A stretch of DNA of 64,000 nucleotides from Elephas maximus indicus. Taxonomy: Eukaryota > Chordata > Mammalia > Proboscidea > Elephantidae. Every line of letters starts with the position of its first letter. Positions within the stretch are counted from its first letter, which is position 1. The DNA lies in contig NC_064846.1 in assembly GCF_024166365.1 (NCBI RefSeq), positions 24,883,866 through 24,947,865 of the forward strand, written 5' to 3'. The position numbers were made by a program, and so were the translations under genes. The notes beneath the pieces are model-generated. The model saw only the letters and a program-made list of their open reading frames with translations. It searched no databases and had not been told where the DNA came from. Positions 33,970 through 46,484 of this stretch are shown in pieces.

Positions 33970-35040
33970 TGTTGGCCTAGATAAGGAATCTCTTAGGTCC
34001 TCTGAGATTCCAGGGGCAGACAGACATTTCATCAAATCTGACATCTCTGGTATCAGCAAAGGCCTTGGGAGTGTGTGTGGGGGGGAGGGGGATGGGCTAG
34101 GGTGGGGGATGGAACCAAGGAGAAGTAAAAATAGCTAGGGAAAGAAAATAACAGAAGACCTTGTAACACTTTATTTATGAGAGAAAGGAGGAAAAGGGGA
34201 GAGAGAGGTCAGGCAGAGATTGTACCTTAGGCTGGAAAAGTCTCCAGAGTAAGAGCAACACTCCTTGACTTTGGTTTGAACCCCTATCCCCTAAGGGCTG
34301 TCGAGAAGTAGGGCCTTACCTTTACTAAAAGGCAGTCAGCAGGAAGCTTTCAGCCACACCTCTTCACAAAAGGAGGTTCGATATCCTGCCACACCTCCCT
34401 CAACCCAAGCACTGCCACCTCAAAGATTCTCCAGATCCATCATAGGCTAGAATAGTTGGTTATGATTTCACCACGAGAGGGCAGATCTATGGGGAGAATG
34501 AAACAGTCTGGTTACAACGGACTCAGCTGACACCCCCACACCCACCATGACCGCAACCACACTGGAAGTCATGTCATCTTATGTCCGGAGACAACCTGCT
34601 TCCTTTCACTAGAGGTTGGAATGAGAAGAGAAACCAAATGGAAGAGTAATCCCCCTGGCTTCCAGTGACTGGAACAACATCTAAGATCTTTCTCCAACAC
34701 TCACAGAAAAAGCCTAGACTTTGTTCCCACATCATCCTAATACCCTAAGCAATCCAGTGTGTCCCTAAAAGACAAAGGTCTAATATTTCCTCCCTTTGAA
34801 AACCCATATTCCTTCTCAAAGCTTCCCCTTCAGAGGCCTCCTTCAGGTCTGAGATAGCCAAATGGTTGCCATGGGAACCTGCCCCTCATTTGCCTCTAAT
34901 CACCTGTTCTAGAGGGATAAAGCTTCAACTCCCATTTCTATTAGATGAGAGCACATCAATCAGTTATACTAATTTCCTATAGTGTTTCTGAGAATTTCAG
35001 CTGGAAATAGCTTTTATGTTTTGTTAAAAGAAGCTGGTTG
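33970..35040 (+). pseudogene. Decayed block related to IGSF1 flanks and introns
   Basis: Several collinear pieces resemble IGSF1 DNA. 33990-34070 matches intron 1 at 7845-7925 (core 'cctctgagattccaggggca'). 34245-34275 matches the region just before exon 2 ('aagtctccagagtaagagca'). 34325-34425 matches introns 8 and 18 ('cagtcagcaggaagctttca', 'caagcactgccacc'). 34917-34990 matches DNA downstream of the gene at 22437-22520. No Ig exon survives. Likely an old partial duplicate with internal loss; alignment is by eye. Confidence 0.45.
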
Positions 35041-35177
35041 TTGATCCATGTATTGCATACTGCTACCATCTCTGCCTGCCCCTGTGAAAACCTATGTTTT
35101 TAAGACACTTGAGTCCAGTCAGATAGCAAGAATAAAATTACAGCCCTCTAATGTGGGTTTTTTTTTTAATGTGGGGT

Positions 35178-35375
35178 TTAAGGAGCCCTGGTGGCGCAGT
35201 GGTTAAAGTGATCAACTGCTAACCAAAAGGCTGGCAGTTTGAAACCAGAGGCTCCACAGGATAAAGATGTGGCAGTCTGCTTCCGTAGAGATTTACAGCC
35301 TTGGAAACCTTATAGAGCAGTTGTACCGTGTCCTACAGGGTTGCTCTGAGTCAGAATCTACTCAATGGGTTTAAA
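35178..35375 (+). mobile_element. Afrotherian RTE-tailed SINE
   Basis: Starts 'aaggagccctggtggcgcag', 'ctgctaaccaaaaggctggc', has a longer middle section, tail 'gctctgagtcagaatctact'. Flanked by 'aatgtgggtt' on the left and 'aatgtgagtttaa' on the right, a possible target duplication. Confidence 0.88.
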
Positions 35376-35379
35376 ATAA

Positions 35380-38300
35380 AAAAAAAATTTTTTTTGTTTT
35401 GTTTAATGTGAGTTTAATACTTCAGATGTCAAAGTTCAAATTTTTATATTGTCAAACTTCCAGTCATTTTTTAAAGTAGAAACTAGAAAAAACAAACATC
35501 TTGAATGAATACCAGTATTGCAGGAGACCTATTAGCACACAAAGTTGTCAGAGAGTCCTGCCCATGTGAAACAGGCCATAGGTCCCTGTGTGTAACATCA
35601 CACAGCACTGGATCTGAGGAAAAGTACATTTTTCTGATGTCTTAGATTTGGTATAGAAGGGAGGTGGGAAACCCACAGCCTTTTTCCCCCGCCACAACCT
35701 TTTCTCTCATTACTAGGAGCTGAAGTCCTAATAGCACTGGAATTGTGAAGAGGATTTTACGCCCAGAGATTTGTCATAAGATGGAAATTACAGCTTCCTT
35801 TCCCTGAGATGGCTCTCAATTCACCCTGGCTCCATTTTTTTTTCCCATGAAGGAGTCCACAGTGCTTCTCCCTGCTTCTGTCCCCATCCAGCTCGCCTGC
35901 TCTCCTCTAGAATCAGAGGCCTTAATAGTGCAAAACACTCCTGCTGCTGACCCCAGGCTGTTCAGAGGCCATTCTGCTCCCCTACCCCCACCTTCCTGTA
36001 CTTCCCCATACAGAGCATTGTGCCTAGCACAAAGCCTCTTGTAGACGCTTAATATGTACAGACAACAAAGCAGACACATTTGCATTTTCAATCCGGGGAG
36101 AAATTGGGTTAAGGGGAACTTCAATGCCTGAATCGTAGATAGGGAGTAGGAATTGAGTGAGGGACAGGGTCTTCAAGGAGATGACAGAATCAGTGGCCCA
36201 GGGAGGCTGGACTCTGGAGACAGGGAGAGGCAAACAGAGGAGCCAGGGCCAGGAGAGGGGACTTCAAAAGAAGGTGGAGTTTGCATTAAGCTGGCTCTTA
36301 TTCATGACTTATTTTTGATTTAGACAGAGTCCATTTCCCTAGCACTAAAAGAGCTGTGCCCCCTCCCCATCTTATACAGGACATAAGAAAGATGAAGGAG
36401 GGAGGCTGACCTATGAGACCTTTGGAGCACTTTGTAAGAAAGGAACTTAGAGCTACCCGCAGTGCAGTGAATTTTATTAGTGAGCATTATCTCTCTTGTT
36501 TTCAGAAAATAACAAATGGCCTTAATAGCTTAAGGCATCGTTTCCAACAAAATATATACTGAGATTTCCTTATAACATTTTTCACTACAGAACAAAACAA
36601 GGTAGGTCCATCATGGACCCCATTAAAGGAGCTTTAGTTTTTTAGTTACTGAAGTACCAAAAGCATCTTGCCATTAGGTGTTCCCAAGGCAAGGAACCTG
36701 AGGAAAGTGTTATTGCAATGCCATGGAAAATAAAAGCATCTAACAAAATGAGGTACTTTCTTTCCTTTTTGACAATGACTCCACGGACAGCTAGCAGGAC
36801 ATACACTGGCCCAGGCCCCCTCATGGTCAATAGTAACAGGGCTTCAGAACAAAAATGAGCATAGCTTGAGTCAAGGTCAATAGCCCTACCACATTAAACC
36901 CAAGAAAGGGCATATGAAGAATTTGACAAGCCTACAAAGAAAATATCATATATCATATAGCTATATGGTTATTTATTTCACACGTATCTTCAAAAAGGAT
37001 TTGATGAAACTTACAGTTGGTAAATTCTTGATACAATTAGAGCAAACTTGGTTAACAAACTATAAAAGTAGCGCAAAGGGAAGAAAATATACTGAACTCT
37101 CCCTTCATGCCTCTAGAATGTTAAAACAATTGAGCATACAATTTAGAACTGAGTTTCCTGGAAACCAAGGTGAAAATCCAAACACGATGTTAACCACTGC
37201 CTTGTTTTTGTGTGTAATTGTACCTTTCGTGCTTGTCTACACACAGATTTCTATAAAACATGACATATTTGTCTCAGGGTCAGTTAAAAAGAGTAGCAGG
37301 AAAGTATAATTCAAACTGGCCTAGGGAGTTAGTAGGATTTAGAAAGCCAAATCTTTCTTGGGCCCAGTCACAGAAGGTTCAGTGCACTTCTACGGAGCCA
37401 TCAGAAAAATGGAAAAATAGGCCTTCTCTTTGCCCAAGTACCATCAGTTTCAAGACCTTCTTTGTCTTCCAGACCAGTGATACCCAAGGGGAAGACCTGT
37501 CTGAGGTGTGTTTCCTACACTTCCCTGCTGTCTCTAACCACAGCAGCCAGGTCTAGCTCCTATTTTTCTGCTAGAGAATTTCTTAGCATGGTTCAGCTTA
37601 GAAGTTGATGGTGCCATTATTGGTGCTCATGCCTGCCAGGGAGCTCTCTGATCCTCTGTTTGGTCTTGGTATACCGTCCATCCCTTCAGGAATTGTGACT
37701 TGCTAGACTTCCTCTAATTTTGAGTGAGCTCTATGAGTTCCCCTTGGCTTCCTCCTCACTTCTGACACTTTTCTTCTCAGCAGGCTCAAAACTCATAGAG
37801 CTGGAGAGGTTATGTCAACCCCCTGGCTGGAATGTGGAAGAGGGGCGATGCCTCTGTATGACCAGTTTCATTGCTTTCATTGTCTAGCAGAATCTGACAT
37901 GTTCACCAGGAGAAACAAACTCTTTCCTGGCCCCAATATTGGAGAAGAATTTGTCATGAGTCTTTATATAAGGAGGAACATTGAACAATATAATAGATGA
38001 TATCCTGGAACAGGAACAAAATATGGGAGTCAGCTGCTAACTCTACAAAACATTGGTTCACAACTCTGCATCTGCTGCTCATAAATCAAAGCCTTGCTGA
38101 GCTTCTGATGCTGTGGCTTACACTCCAAGACCATGAAAATTTAGCTCAGGGTCAGGCATGCCCCCACCCTCCCATCCCAACAAGCCTTTCCATGTTTCTC
38201 AGAATCTGAACTTCCAAATGCCCATTCTTCACCCTCTTTACCAGGCCTTATCTCAGGCCTTTCAGGTATAATTAAAACTGTTCCTCAGCTAGAACCTTGT

Positions 38301-38960
38301 AGAAAGGAGTTTTTTTAGGGTCTACACATTCTAGATAGCAAAAATCTAGTCAATACTCTGTGGCAAGGAAGAGAAGTTAATGATTACCTAGGAACAGCCC
38401 TGTAACTTTTGGTCACTTGGCTTGGCAACCATCCCAAATGCCCCACATCTTGAGCCTGACTAAAGGGGAAGACTTTCTCTGGTCTGAGGTGTATGGACAA
38501 GGGGGTTTCTCTTACTGTAGCTTCATTTCCCAAAAACACGAGGTGTCCAACGGGCAACCAAGGAGGGGAAGAGAAGATTGAATATGGAGGTGGCAAGAGA
38601 GAGTAGAGGTCAACTAGGGAGAGAATCTAGCCTCCTCCCCTTGTTTTAGGAGCCAGAGTCTCACCCTTTACTCAACTTTCCTCTGCCAGAGAAACCGCCC
38701 AGACAAGAGAGAAGAATAATAAGACAACAATTTTGAAAAGGGAAGGGGAAGAAGCCTTCACCTCTAAGTCTTACCTTCTTTTCTATACAGGGGCAGTGTG
38801 CAAGTAAAGAGACCTCTCACCAGAGAGAAGGAATCATTTGCTGCATGCTCAGCCTCTTTTCAGCAAAATTCAAGTTTATATTGTTTTCCCATGCTTATGC
38901 CCTCTATTCTATATTTGACTCCTGAGGTCCTGTATCATTCACTCTAGAAATGGAGAACAA
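35380..38960. other. Intergenic DNA, mostly unique
   Basis: No gene, RNA or clear young repeat recognised. Several 60-130 codon open frames exist but none shows domain features. Composition is AT-rich with a few CT-rich patches. Confidence 0.35.
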
Positions 38961-38970
38961 CTAGTTCCCT

Positions 38971-39200
38971 CTGTTGTTGTTTTGTGGGCCATTGAGTGGA
39001 TTCTGACTCATAGAGACCCTATAACCCAACCCAGTGCTGTCGATATAACAGAGTAAAACTGCCCCATAAGGTTTCCTAGGCTGTAATCTTTTAAGGAGCA
39101 GATTGCTGGGTCTTTTTCCCATGGAGCCGCTGGGTGGGTTCAAACAGCCGACCTTTTGGTTAGCAGCCGAGCACTTAACCATTGTGCCACCAAGGCTCCT
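38971..39200 (-). mobile_element. Afrotherian RTE-tailed SINE
   Basis: Reverse orientation: 'gccattgagtggattctgac', 'gccccataaggtttcctagg', 'gttcaaacagccgacctttt', ending 'gccaccaaggctcct'. This is the longer subfamily with an extra middle section. Confidence 0.88.
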
Positions 39201-39231
39201 TAGTTCCCCCTAGCAGTGTGTGTCTTGGGTG

Positions 39232-39736
39232 CTGTGATAGGCTGAATAATGGCCTCTAGAGATATCCAGGTTCTAATACCTGGAACCTGTGACTCTTACT
39301 TTATACAGCAAAAGAGACTTTGCAGATGTGAGTAAGTTAAGAATCTTGAGATGGGTAGATTATCCCGGATTATGCACGTGGGCCATAAATGTAATCACAA
39401 GAGTCCATGTAAGAAGGAGGAAGAGAGATATTTGACCACAGAGGAGAAAGTGGTGTGATGTAACAGAGCGAGATTTGAAGATGCTGTGGTGCTGGCTTTG
39501 AATATGGAAGAAGGGATCATGAGCCAAGGGATGCAAGGAATGCAGCTCTAGAAGCTGGAAAGGCAAAGAAACAGATTCTCCACTAGAGACTCTGTGGGGA
39601 GCATGGCCCTACCAACACCTGGACTTTAACCCAGTAAAACAGGTTTCATACTTCTGTAAGAGAATAATTTTGAGTGGTTTTGAGTCACTAATTTTGTGGT
39701 AATTTGTTATAGCAGCCATAGGAAACTAATACAGAT
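39232..39736 (+). mobile_element. MLT1-like ERVL-MaLR solo LTR
   Basis: Begins 'tgtgataggctgaataatgg', continues 'gactttgcagatgtgagtaa', 'gtaatcacaagagtcc', 'cactagagactctgtgggga' and ends 'aggaaactaataca', the standard MLT1 layout. No internal retroviral sequence is attached. Confidence 0.8.
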
Positions 39737-40109
39737 GCCCTCTGTGCCGCCTGTGTCAGGAAAATGAACCCATCTCATTCGTCCTCCCACACCACAAAAA
39801 AATGTCCCGTAGGAAAGAAAAAGCTAAGGATCTATCTGAAAATGTGGGAAATGTGAGGATTTGGCCAGAGGGAAATTGCAGAGAACCTCTGGAGGGTAGA
39901 AAGTGGCTACCGAAGAGAGAAGGAAGAGTCTACAAAGGAGAAGGAGGTATCTGAACAGGGGCTATGTTTGAAGGGCAGAGCCTATTCCTGGAGGAAGGCT
40001 CTGAAGGATTCATAGGCACATGGACTGAGGAAAGAGTGCTCTGAAATTCTTACATTTCTTTCAAAAGAATGAAGAATTAAAAATTGGTGTAATGCAAAGA
40101 GATTGAGTT

Positions 40110-40275
40110 TTGAAAACTAAGAAAAGGACTGAGCTGAAATCACAGCTGTGTAATGTCAGGCAAGTCACATAGTCTCTCTGAGCTTCCATTTCCCTCCTCC
40201 TTATAGTGGAAATAATATTTTATATGATTGTTGAAGAGAATTAAATGAAATAAGGGATGTGGCATTAGTGCGAAC
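40110..40275 (+). repeat. MIR SINE fragment
   Basis: 'ctgtgtaatgtcaggcaagt', 'tctctctgagcttccatttc', then 'gaagagaattaaatga'. Confidence 0.6.
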
Positions 40276-40546
40276 GATCCGCAATTAACTTTAATTAGTG
40301 GCCCTGGCCTCCTTGTCCTAAGAAGTCCTTTGAAGCACTCTGCTTTCCTGATGCTCCATTATCTCCTTTCTTGTTTCTTTTGCCTTGGATGTGGGTGAGG
40401 GCCTCTGTGTCACCTACACACAAATACTGTGCAACTTGGCATATACCCCTCGGCTTAGGTTTCGGAACATTAGAAGAGGTGAACCCAGAACAGATGTCCG
40501 GGGCCTAGAACTGGCTGAGAGAAGAAGCTATTGGGCACAGTTACAG

Positions 40547-40560
40547 GTTACCATGGCAAC
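40547..40560. promoter_or_regulatory. Perfect palindromic RFX-type X-box
   Basis: GTTACCATGGCAAC fits the RFX consensus GTTRCCNNGGYAAC at every position. It is in intergenic DNA with no nearby gene start, so function is uncertain. Confidence 0.5.
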
Positions 40561-40917
40561 TAATTCTCATCTTCTGAGTCTGAAACACCTGACTCTTGGG
40601 GAGGGAGGGAGGGAGAAGGGAAGAATAGAGAGAGCAATAGGGCTTGTACTGCAGGAAAATACAAGTAATGGAAGAACTGGCAAAGGTCAGAGCCTCTGCA
40701 CCCAACTGGTGTCCTCAGAACTTGATTTGCCCTGTTGGGATTAGTCCCCCTTGGTAGGATCTCTCCTCTCATTTTATTAAAAATTAGATACTAATAATTA
40801 GAGGTTGGGAGGGGATTTGGGCAGAGAAGATATTAAGCTCTGGGAAATTTGGGTTATACTAGGGGTGCTCTGGCTCTCTTGTATGAGGAAGAACTAGAGT
40901 CTGAAATAAAAACAAAA

Positions 40918-41145
40918 CAAAACATAATCAAACCAGTTGCTGTTAAGTCTGTTCCAACTCATGGCAACCCCATGTGTCCCTGGGTGGTACACACAGTTAA
41001 TGTGCTTGGCTGCTAATTGAAAGGTTGCAAGTTCGAGTTCACCCAGAGGTGCCTCAGAAGAATGACCTGGGAGTCCAAAAAATTAGCTATTGAAAGCCCT
41101 ATGGAGAACAATTCTACTATGACACATATGTGATCACCATGACAG
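40918..41145. mobile_element. Two SINE pieces, opposite orientation
   Basis: 40918-40978 is a SINE tail in minus orientation ('ccagttgctgttaagtctgt', 'tccaactcatggcaacccca'). 40979-41145 is a diverged SINE body in plus orientation ('gcttggctgctaattgaaag', 'aagttcgagttcacccagag'). Confidence 0.65.
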
Positions 41146-41339
41146 TTCAAGATACTTGCCAAAAATTTCCCAAAAAAGGGAGTTGGAGCTGAAACTCGGG
41201 TGAGTGGAGATAGTTCTTGATATGTATCCCTGTACTGGATGACAAAAGCCACTAAGTCACCTCAGCATGAGCACTCCTTTGTGCATTTAACAAATGCTCT
41301 GCAATGAGGAGATAGATTGTTAAGGAAACAGTTTTAGAG

Positions 41340-41361
41340 GTGTGTGTGTGTGTGTATGTGT
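41340..41361 (+). repeat. Short (GT)n tract
   Basis: About ten GT units with one interruption. Confidence 0.85.
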
Positions 41362-41689
41362 GAAATATATTGTGAGAGGGTTATCTACGCTAGGTGAGAG
41401 GGTTGAAAAAGATGAGTGGTTAGTGCTAAAACAATAGTTTTCTATTTCACCAATATGTCTAGAGCCTTGGCTGCCAGGGTCTTATAATAAAGTGAGTGTT
41501 TTGAATGGTCACAGATGGAAGAAAGGCGTGGACATTACTTCGCTATGGCTTTGGTCTTTGTCTTTTGGGCAATGAAGACCAGGCTAGCCAGGACTCTTTC
41601 ACTGAGCCCTACCTGCCCATTGCACATCCTTCTTCAAGCTTCTCAAAGCTTGAGAACATCCTCCATTCCCTGATGAAAGAGAAAAAGCA

Positions 41690-41997
41690 TGAATTTGGAG
41701 TCAGGAAAACCTGAGTTCACATCTAAGCTTTGGAAAAAATATATCCACCATTTGCTAGCTGTGTGACTTTGGGAAAGCACCTTAATCTCTCTGGCCCTTG
41801 GTTTACTAATCCATAAAATGAGAGTAACAATACCCATATTTCAAGAGTGTGAAGATTAGCAACAATGTACATAAATTGCTGGACATAATAAATGGAAGCC
41901 AATGTGATTTAGAAGCAAATACATAGGTGTTGCAGTGAGAAAGCCTTGATTTCAAATCCTACTCATGATTTTGGGCAGGCAATTTAACCTCTAATAG
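41690..41997 (+). repeat. MIR, plus first part of a second split MIR
   Basis: 41690-41885 is a MIR ('gctgtgtgactttgggaaag', 'actaatccataaaatgagag'). 41900-41997 is the first half of another ('agtgagaaagccttgatttc', 'gcaggcaatttaacctcta'); its second half lies at about 43905-43965 after two insertions. Confidence 0.6.
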
Positions 41998-42458
41998 TGT
42001 ATTAGTTTTCTATTACTGTGTAACAAATTACCACACAAACAACACGCATTTATTATTTCTTCTCTAGATCAGAAGTCTGTGTGGGCTTGGCTGGATTTTC
42101 TGTTTAGTGCCTCAAAAGTCCAAAATTAAGGTACTAGCAGGGATGTGCTCTTATCTGAGGCTCTGGGGAAGAATCCACTTTCAAGATCCTTCAGGAAAAA
42201 TCCAGTTCCTTGTGAATATAGGAACAAAGCCCACATTTTATTGCTGGCTGTGATCCTGAATCTGCCCTCAGCCCCTAAACACCAACCACATTCCTTCTCA
42301 CATGTCACCCTCCATCTTCAATGTAACAATAGCACATCAAATCCTCCTCAGATTTCCCATTTCTTTGACTTTGTCTCATGCCACCATCCAGAGAAAGCTC
42401 TCTCCTTTTAAAGGCTCATGTGATTAGATCAGGCCTACCTGGATAATCTCCCTATCCA
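41998..42458 (-). mobile_element. MaLR-type (MLT1-like) LTR
   Basis: Starts 'tgtattagttttctattact' and 'gtgtaacaaattaccacaca', the reverse complement of the MaLR 3' end, then 'aggctctggggaagaatcca' and 'ctcatgtgattagatcaggc'. Diverged; subfamily uncertain. Confidence 0.6.
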
Positions 42459-43900
42459 ATCGAGATGTTTCAAGAAACATATGCAGCACTGGAAGTACCC
42501 ACTTGTCTATGCCAAGAAATTTGGAAGACAGCTACCTGGCCAACTGACTGGAAGAGATCCATATTTATGCCTATTCCAAAGAAAAATGATCCAACAGAAT
42601 GTGGAAAATATCAAACAATATCATCAATATCACACACAAGTAAAATTATGCTTAAGATCATTTAAAAGCGGTTGCAACCGTACATCAACAGGAAATTGCC
42701 AAAAGTTCAAGCCAAATTCAGAAGAGGATGTGGAATGAGGAATATCACTGCTGATGTCAGATGGATCCTGGCTGAAAGCAGGGGATACCAGAAAGATGTT
42801 TACCTGTGTTTTATCAATCATGCGAAGGCATTTGACTCTGTGGATCATAACAAATTATGGATAACATTGCAAAGAATGAGAATTCCACAGCACTTAATTG
42901 TGCTCATGAGGAACCTGTACATAGACCAAGAGGCAGTTGTTTATACAGAACAAGGGGATACTGATTGGTTTAAAGTCAGGATAGGTGTGTGTCAGGGTTG
43001 TATCCTTTCACCATACTTATTCAATCTGTATGCTGAGCAAATAATCTGAGAAGCCAGACTATATGAAAAAGAACGGGGCATCAGGATTGCAGGAAAACTC
43101 ATTAAGAACCTATGATACACAGATGACACAACCTGCTTGCTGAAAGTGAAGAGGACTTGAAGCACTTACTGATGAAAATCAAAGATCACAACCTTCAGTA
43201 TGGATTATGTCTCAACACACAGAAAACAAAAATCCTCACAACTGGACCAATAAGCAACATCATGATAAATGGAGAAGAGATTGAAGTTGTCAAGGATTTC
43301 ATTTTACTTGGATCCACAATCAACACCCATGGAAGCAGAGGTCAAGAAATCAAATGATGCATTGCATTGGGATAAACTGCTACAAAAGACCTCTTTAAAG
43401 TGTTCAAAAGCAAAGATGTCACCTTGAAGTCTAAGGTGCACCTGACCCAAGCCATGATATTTTCAATCACCTCATATGCATGGGAAACCTGGACAATGAA
43501 TAAGGAAGACCAAAGAAGAATTGATGCCTTCAAATTGCAGTGTTGGTGAAGAATATTGAATATACCATGGACTGCCAGAAGAGCAAACAAATCTTTTTTG
43601 GAAGAAGTACAATCAGAATGTTCCTTAGAAGCATGGATGGTGAGACTTATGTCTCACGTACTTTGGACATGTTACCAGGACGGACCAGTCCCTGGAGAAG
43701 GACATCATGCTTGGTAAAGTAAAGAGTCAGAGAAAAAGAAGAAGACCCTCAGTGAGATGGATTGACACAGTGGCTGCAACAATGGGCTTAAGCATAACAA
43801 CAATTGTGAGGATGGTGCAGGACCTGGCAGTGTCTCGTTCTGTTGTACATAGGGTAGCTATGAGTCGAAACAGACTTGACGGCATCTAAAAACAACAACA
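42459..43900 (+). mobile_element. RTE (BovB-like) LINE copy 2, defective, 5' truncated
   Basis: A 125-codon fragment (42672-43049) carries reverse transcriptase motifs FINHAKAFDSVDH and GVCQGCILSPYLFNLYAEQI. It starts inside the RT domain, so the 5' end is missing. The YxDD region (about 43115) is YTDD but frames around it are broken. It ends in the shared tail and 'aacaacaacaac'. Confidence 0.88.
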
Positions 43901-44239
43901 ACATGCCTAAATTTCTTCACCTAGAGAATGAGAATAGTACCTAACTCATAAGGTTGTTGTGAGGTATTATTGTTGTGGTTGTTGTTAGGTGCAAGCAAGT
44001 TAATAACGTATTTAGAACAATGTCGGGCATGTAGCCAGTGCTATATAAGGTGTAGCTGTTATTATTACCTCCACTAGAAAGACAAGGGGATAGAGTTATA
44101 GAGTTTAACAAGTTACCCAAATCTCACAGCTAGTAAGTAGCCAAGCCCAGTCTAAATATGGCTACATTACTCCCAGCACACCACACTGGATCCATGCACC
44201 ATGTGCTCTCCAAACTGAACAGGGCTCCATCAAATGTTC

Positions 44240-44590
44240 TGCATTTAAAAAGAAGTATTGAAGTATAACACTATATACAGAAAAATAAGCAATTTAATTT
44301 CCACAAACTGACCAGACACTTGTAACCAGCACCTAGGTGAAGAATCCGAATATTATCAGCATTCCAGGAATCCCTTTCATGCACCCTCCTATTCATTAAC
44401 CCCAAAGGCCAACCACTATCCTGACCTCTAACAACATAGGTTAGGTTTGCCTGTTTTTGCACTCTATATGTAAGGAATTATACAGGATGTGCTCTTCTGT
44501 GTCTGGCTTCTTTCACTTATCATTTTGTTTTTGAGCTCCATCCAAATTATTGCACACGGTTGTAGTTCGTTCATTCTGATTGTTGTAGAG
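44240..44590 (-). mobile_element. L1 3' region, left part, split by RTE copy 3
   Basis: Antisense L1 3' sequence: 'gtctggcttctttcacttat', 'gagctccatccaaattattg'. It stops at the RTE insertion and resumes near 46485. Confidence 0.65.
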
Positions 44591-44599
44591 TATTTCATC

Positions 44600-46482
44600 G
44601 TCTAAAAATGACAATGCTGAATAGACCAAAATGGATGTCAGAAGAGACTCTGAAACTTGCTCTTGAACCTAAAGTAGCTAAAGCCAAAGGAAGAAATGAT
44701 GAAGTAAAAGAGCTAAACAGAAGATTTCAAAGGGCAGCTTGAGAAGGAAAGTAAAGTATTATGATGACATGTGCAAAGACCAGGAGATAGAAAACCAAAA
44801 GGGAAGAACACACTTGGTATTTCTCAAGTTGAAAGAGCTGAAGAAAAAATCCAAGCCTCAAGTTGTAATATTGAAGAATTCTACAAGAAAAATATTAAAG
44901 ACTCAGGAAGCATCAAAAGAAGATGGAAGGAATACACAGAGTCACTGTACCAAAAAGAATTGGTTGATGTTCAGTCATTTCAGGAGGTAGCATGTGATCA
45001 AGAACTGATGGTAGTGAAGGAAGAAGTCCAAGCTGCACTAAAGACATTGGCTAAAAACAAGGCTCCAGGAATTGATGGAATACCAGTTGAGATGTTTCAA
45101 GAAACTGATGCAGTTTTGGAAGCTCTCACTGGCCTATGCCAAGAAATTTGGAAGACATCCACCTGGCCAACTGCCTGGAAGAGATCCATATTTATGCCTA
45201 TTCCCAAGAAAGGTGATCCAACAGAATGTGGAAATTATCCAACAGTATCACTAATATCACACACCAAGTAAAATTTTGCTGAAGATCATTCAAAAGCAGC
45301 TGCAGCACTAGATCAACAGGGAACTGCCAGGAATTCAAGCCAGATTCAGAAGAGGACCTGGAACAAGGATATCATTGCTAATGTCAGATGAATCTTGGCT
45401 GAAGGCAGAGAATACCAGAAAGATGTTTACCTGCGTTTTGCAAAGGCATTCAACTGTGTGGATCATAACAAATTTTGGATAACATTGTGAAGAATGGGAA
45501 TTCCAGAGCACTTAATTGTGCTCCTGAGGAACCTATACATAAGCCAAGAGGCAGTTGCTGGAATAGAACAAGGAGATAGTGTGTGGTTAAAAGTCAGGAA
45601 AGGTGTGTGTCAAGGTTGTATCCTTTCACCATACTTATTCAATCTGTATGCTGAACAAATAATACAAGAAGCTGGACTATGGGAAGAAGACCAGGGAGGG
45701 CATCAGGACTGGGGGAAGACTCATTAAGAACCGGTGATACACAGATGACACAACCTTGCTTGCTGAAAGTGAAGAGGATTTGAAAGCACTAATGAAGATC
45801 AAGGACCACAGCCTTCAGTACGGATTACACCTCAACATAAAGAAAACAAAAATCCTCACAACTGGATCAATAAGCAACATCATGATAAATGGAGAAAAGA
45901 TTAAAGTCAAGAATTTCACCTTAGATGGATCCACAATCAATGCCATGGAGGCAGCAGTCAAGAAATCAAATGACGCATTGCATTGGGCCAATTTGCTGCA
46001 AAAGACCTCTTTAAAGTGTTAAAAAGCAAAGATGTCACTTTAAGGACTAAGCTGCGCCTGACCCAAGTCATGGTGTTTTTAATAGCCTCTTATGCATGGG
46101 AAAGCCGGACAGTGAATAAGGAAGACCAAAGAACTGACGTCTTTGAATTATGGTATTTGTAAAGAATATTGAATACCCCCGTGGACTTCCAGAAGAATGA
46201 GCAAATCTGTCTTGGAAGAAGTACAGCCAGAATGCTCCTTAGAAGCAAGGATGGTGAGACTTCATCTCACACACTTTAGACATGTTGTCAAGAGGGACCA
46301 GTCCACGGAGAAATACATCATGCTTGGTAAAGTAGAGAGTCAGTGAAAAAGAGAAGGACCTTCAAAGAGATGGGTTGACACAGTGGCTACAACAATGGCT
46401 CAAGCATAACAATGACTATGAGGATGTTGTATATAGGGTCGCTATGAGTTGGAACTGACCTGATGGCACCTAACTACAACAA
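44600..46482 (+). mobile_element. RTE (BovB-like) LINE copy 3, longest copy, defective
   Basis: A 166-codon open stretch (44771-45271) encodes the region before and into the reverse transcriptase, including NKAPGIDGIPVEMF and IPKKGDPTECGNY. GVCQGCILSPYLFNLYAEQI follows in another frame at 45604-45663. Frameshifts and stops break it (for example after 45271). It ends in the shared tail at about 46437-46480. It carries the most 5' sequence of the three copies but lacks the endonuclease region. It sits inside an antisense L1. Confidence 0.9.
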
Positions 46483-46484
46483 TG

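Noticed and set aside
44771..45271. 166-codon open frame as a host gene
   Set aside because: It is the reverse transcriptase region of RTE copy 3.
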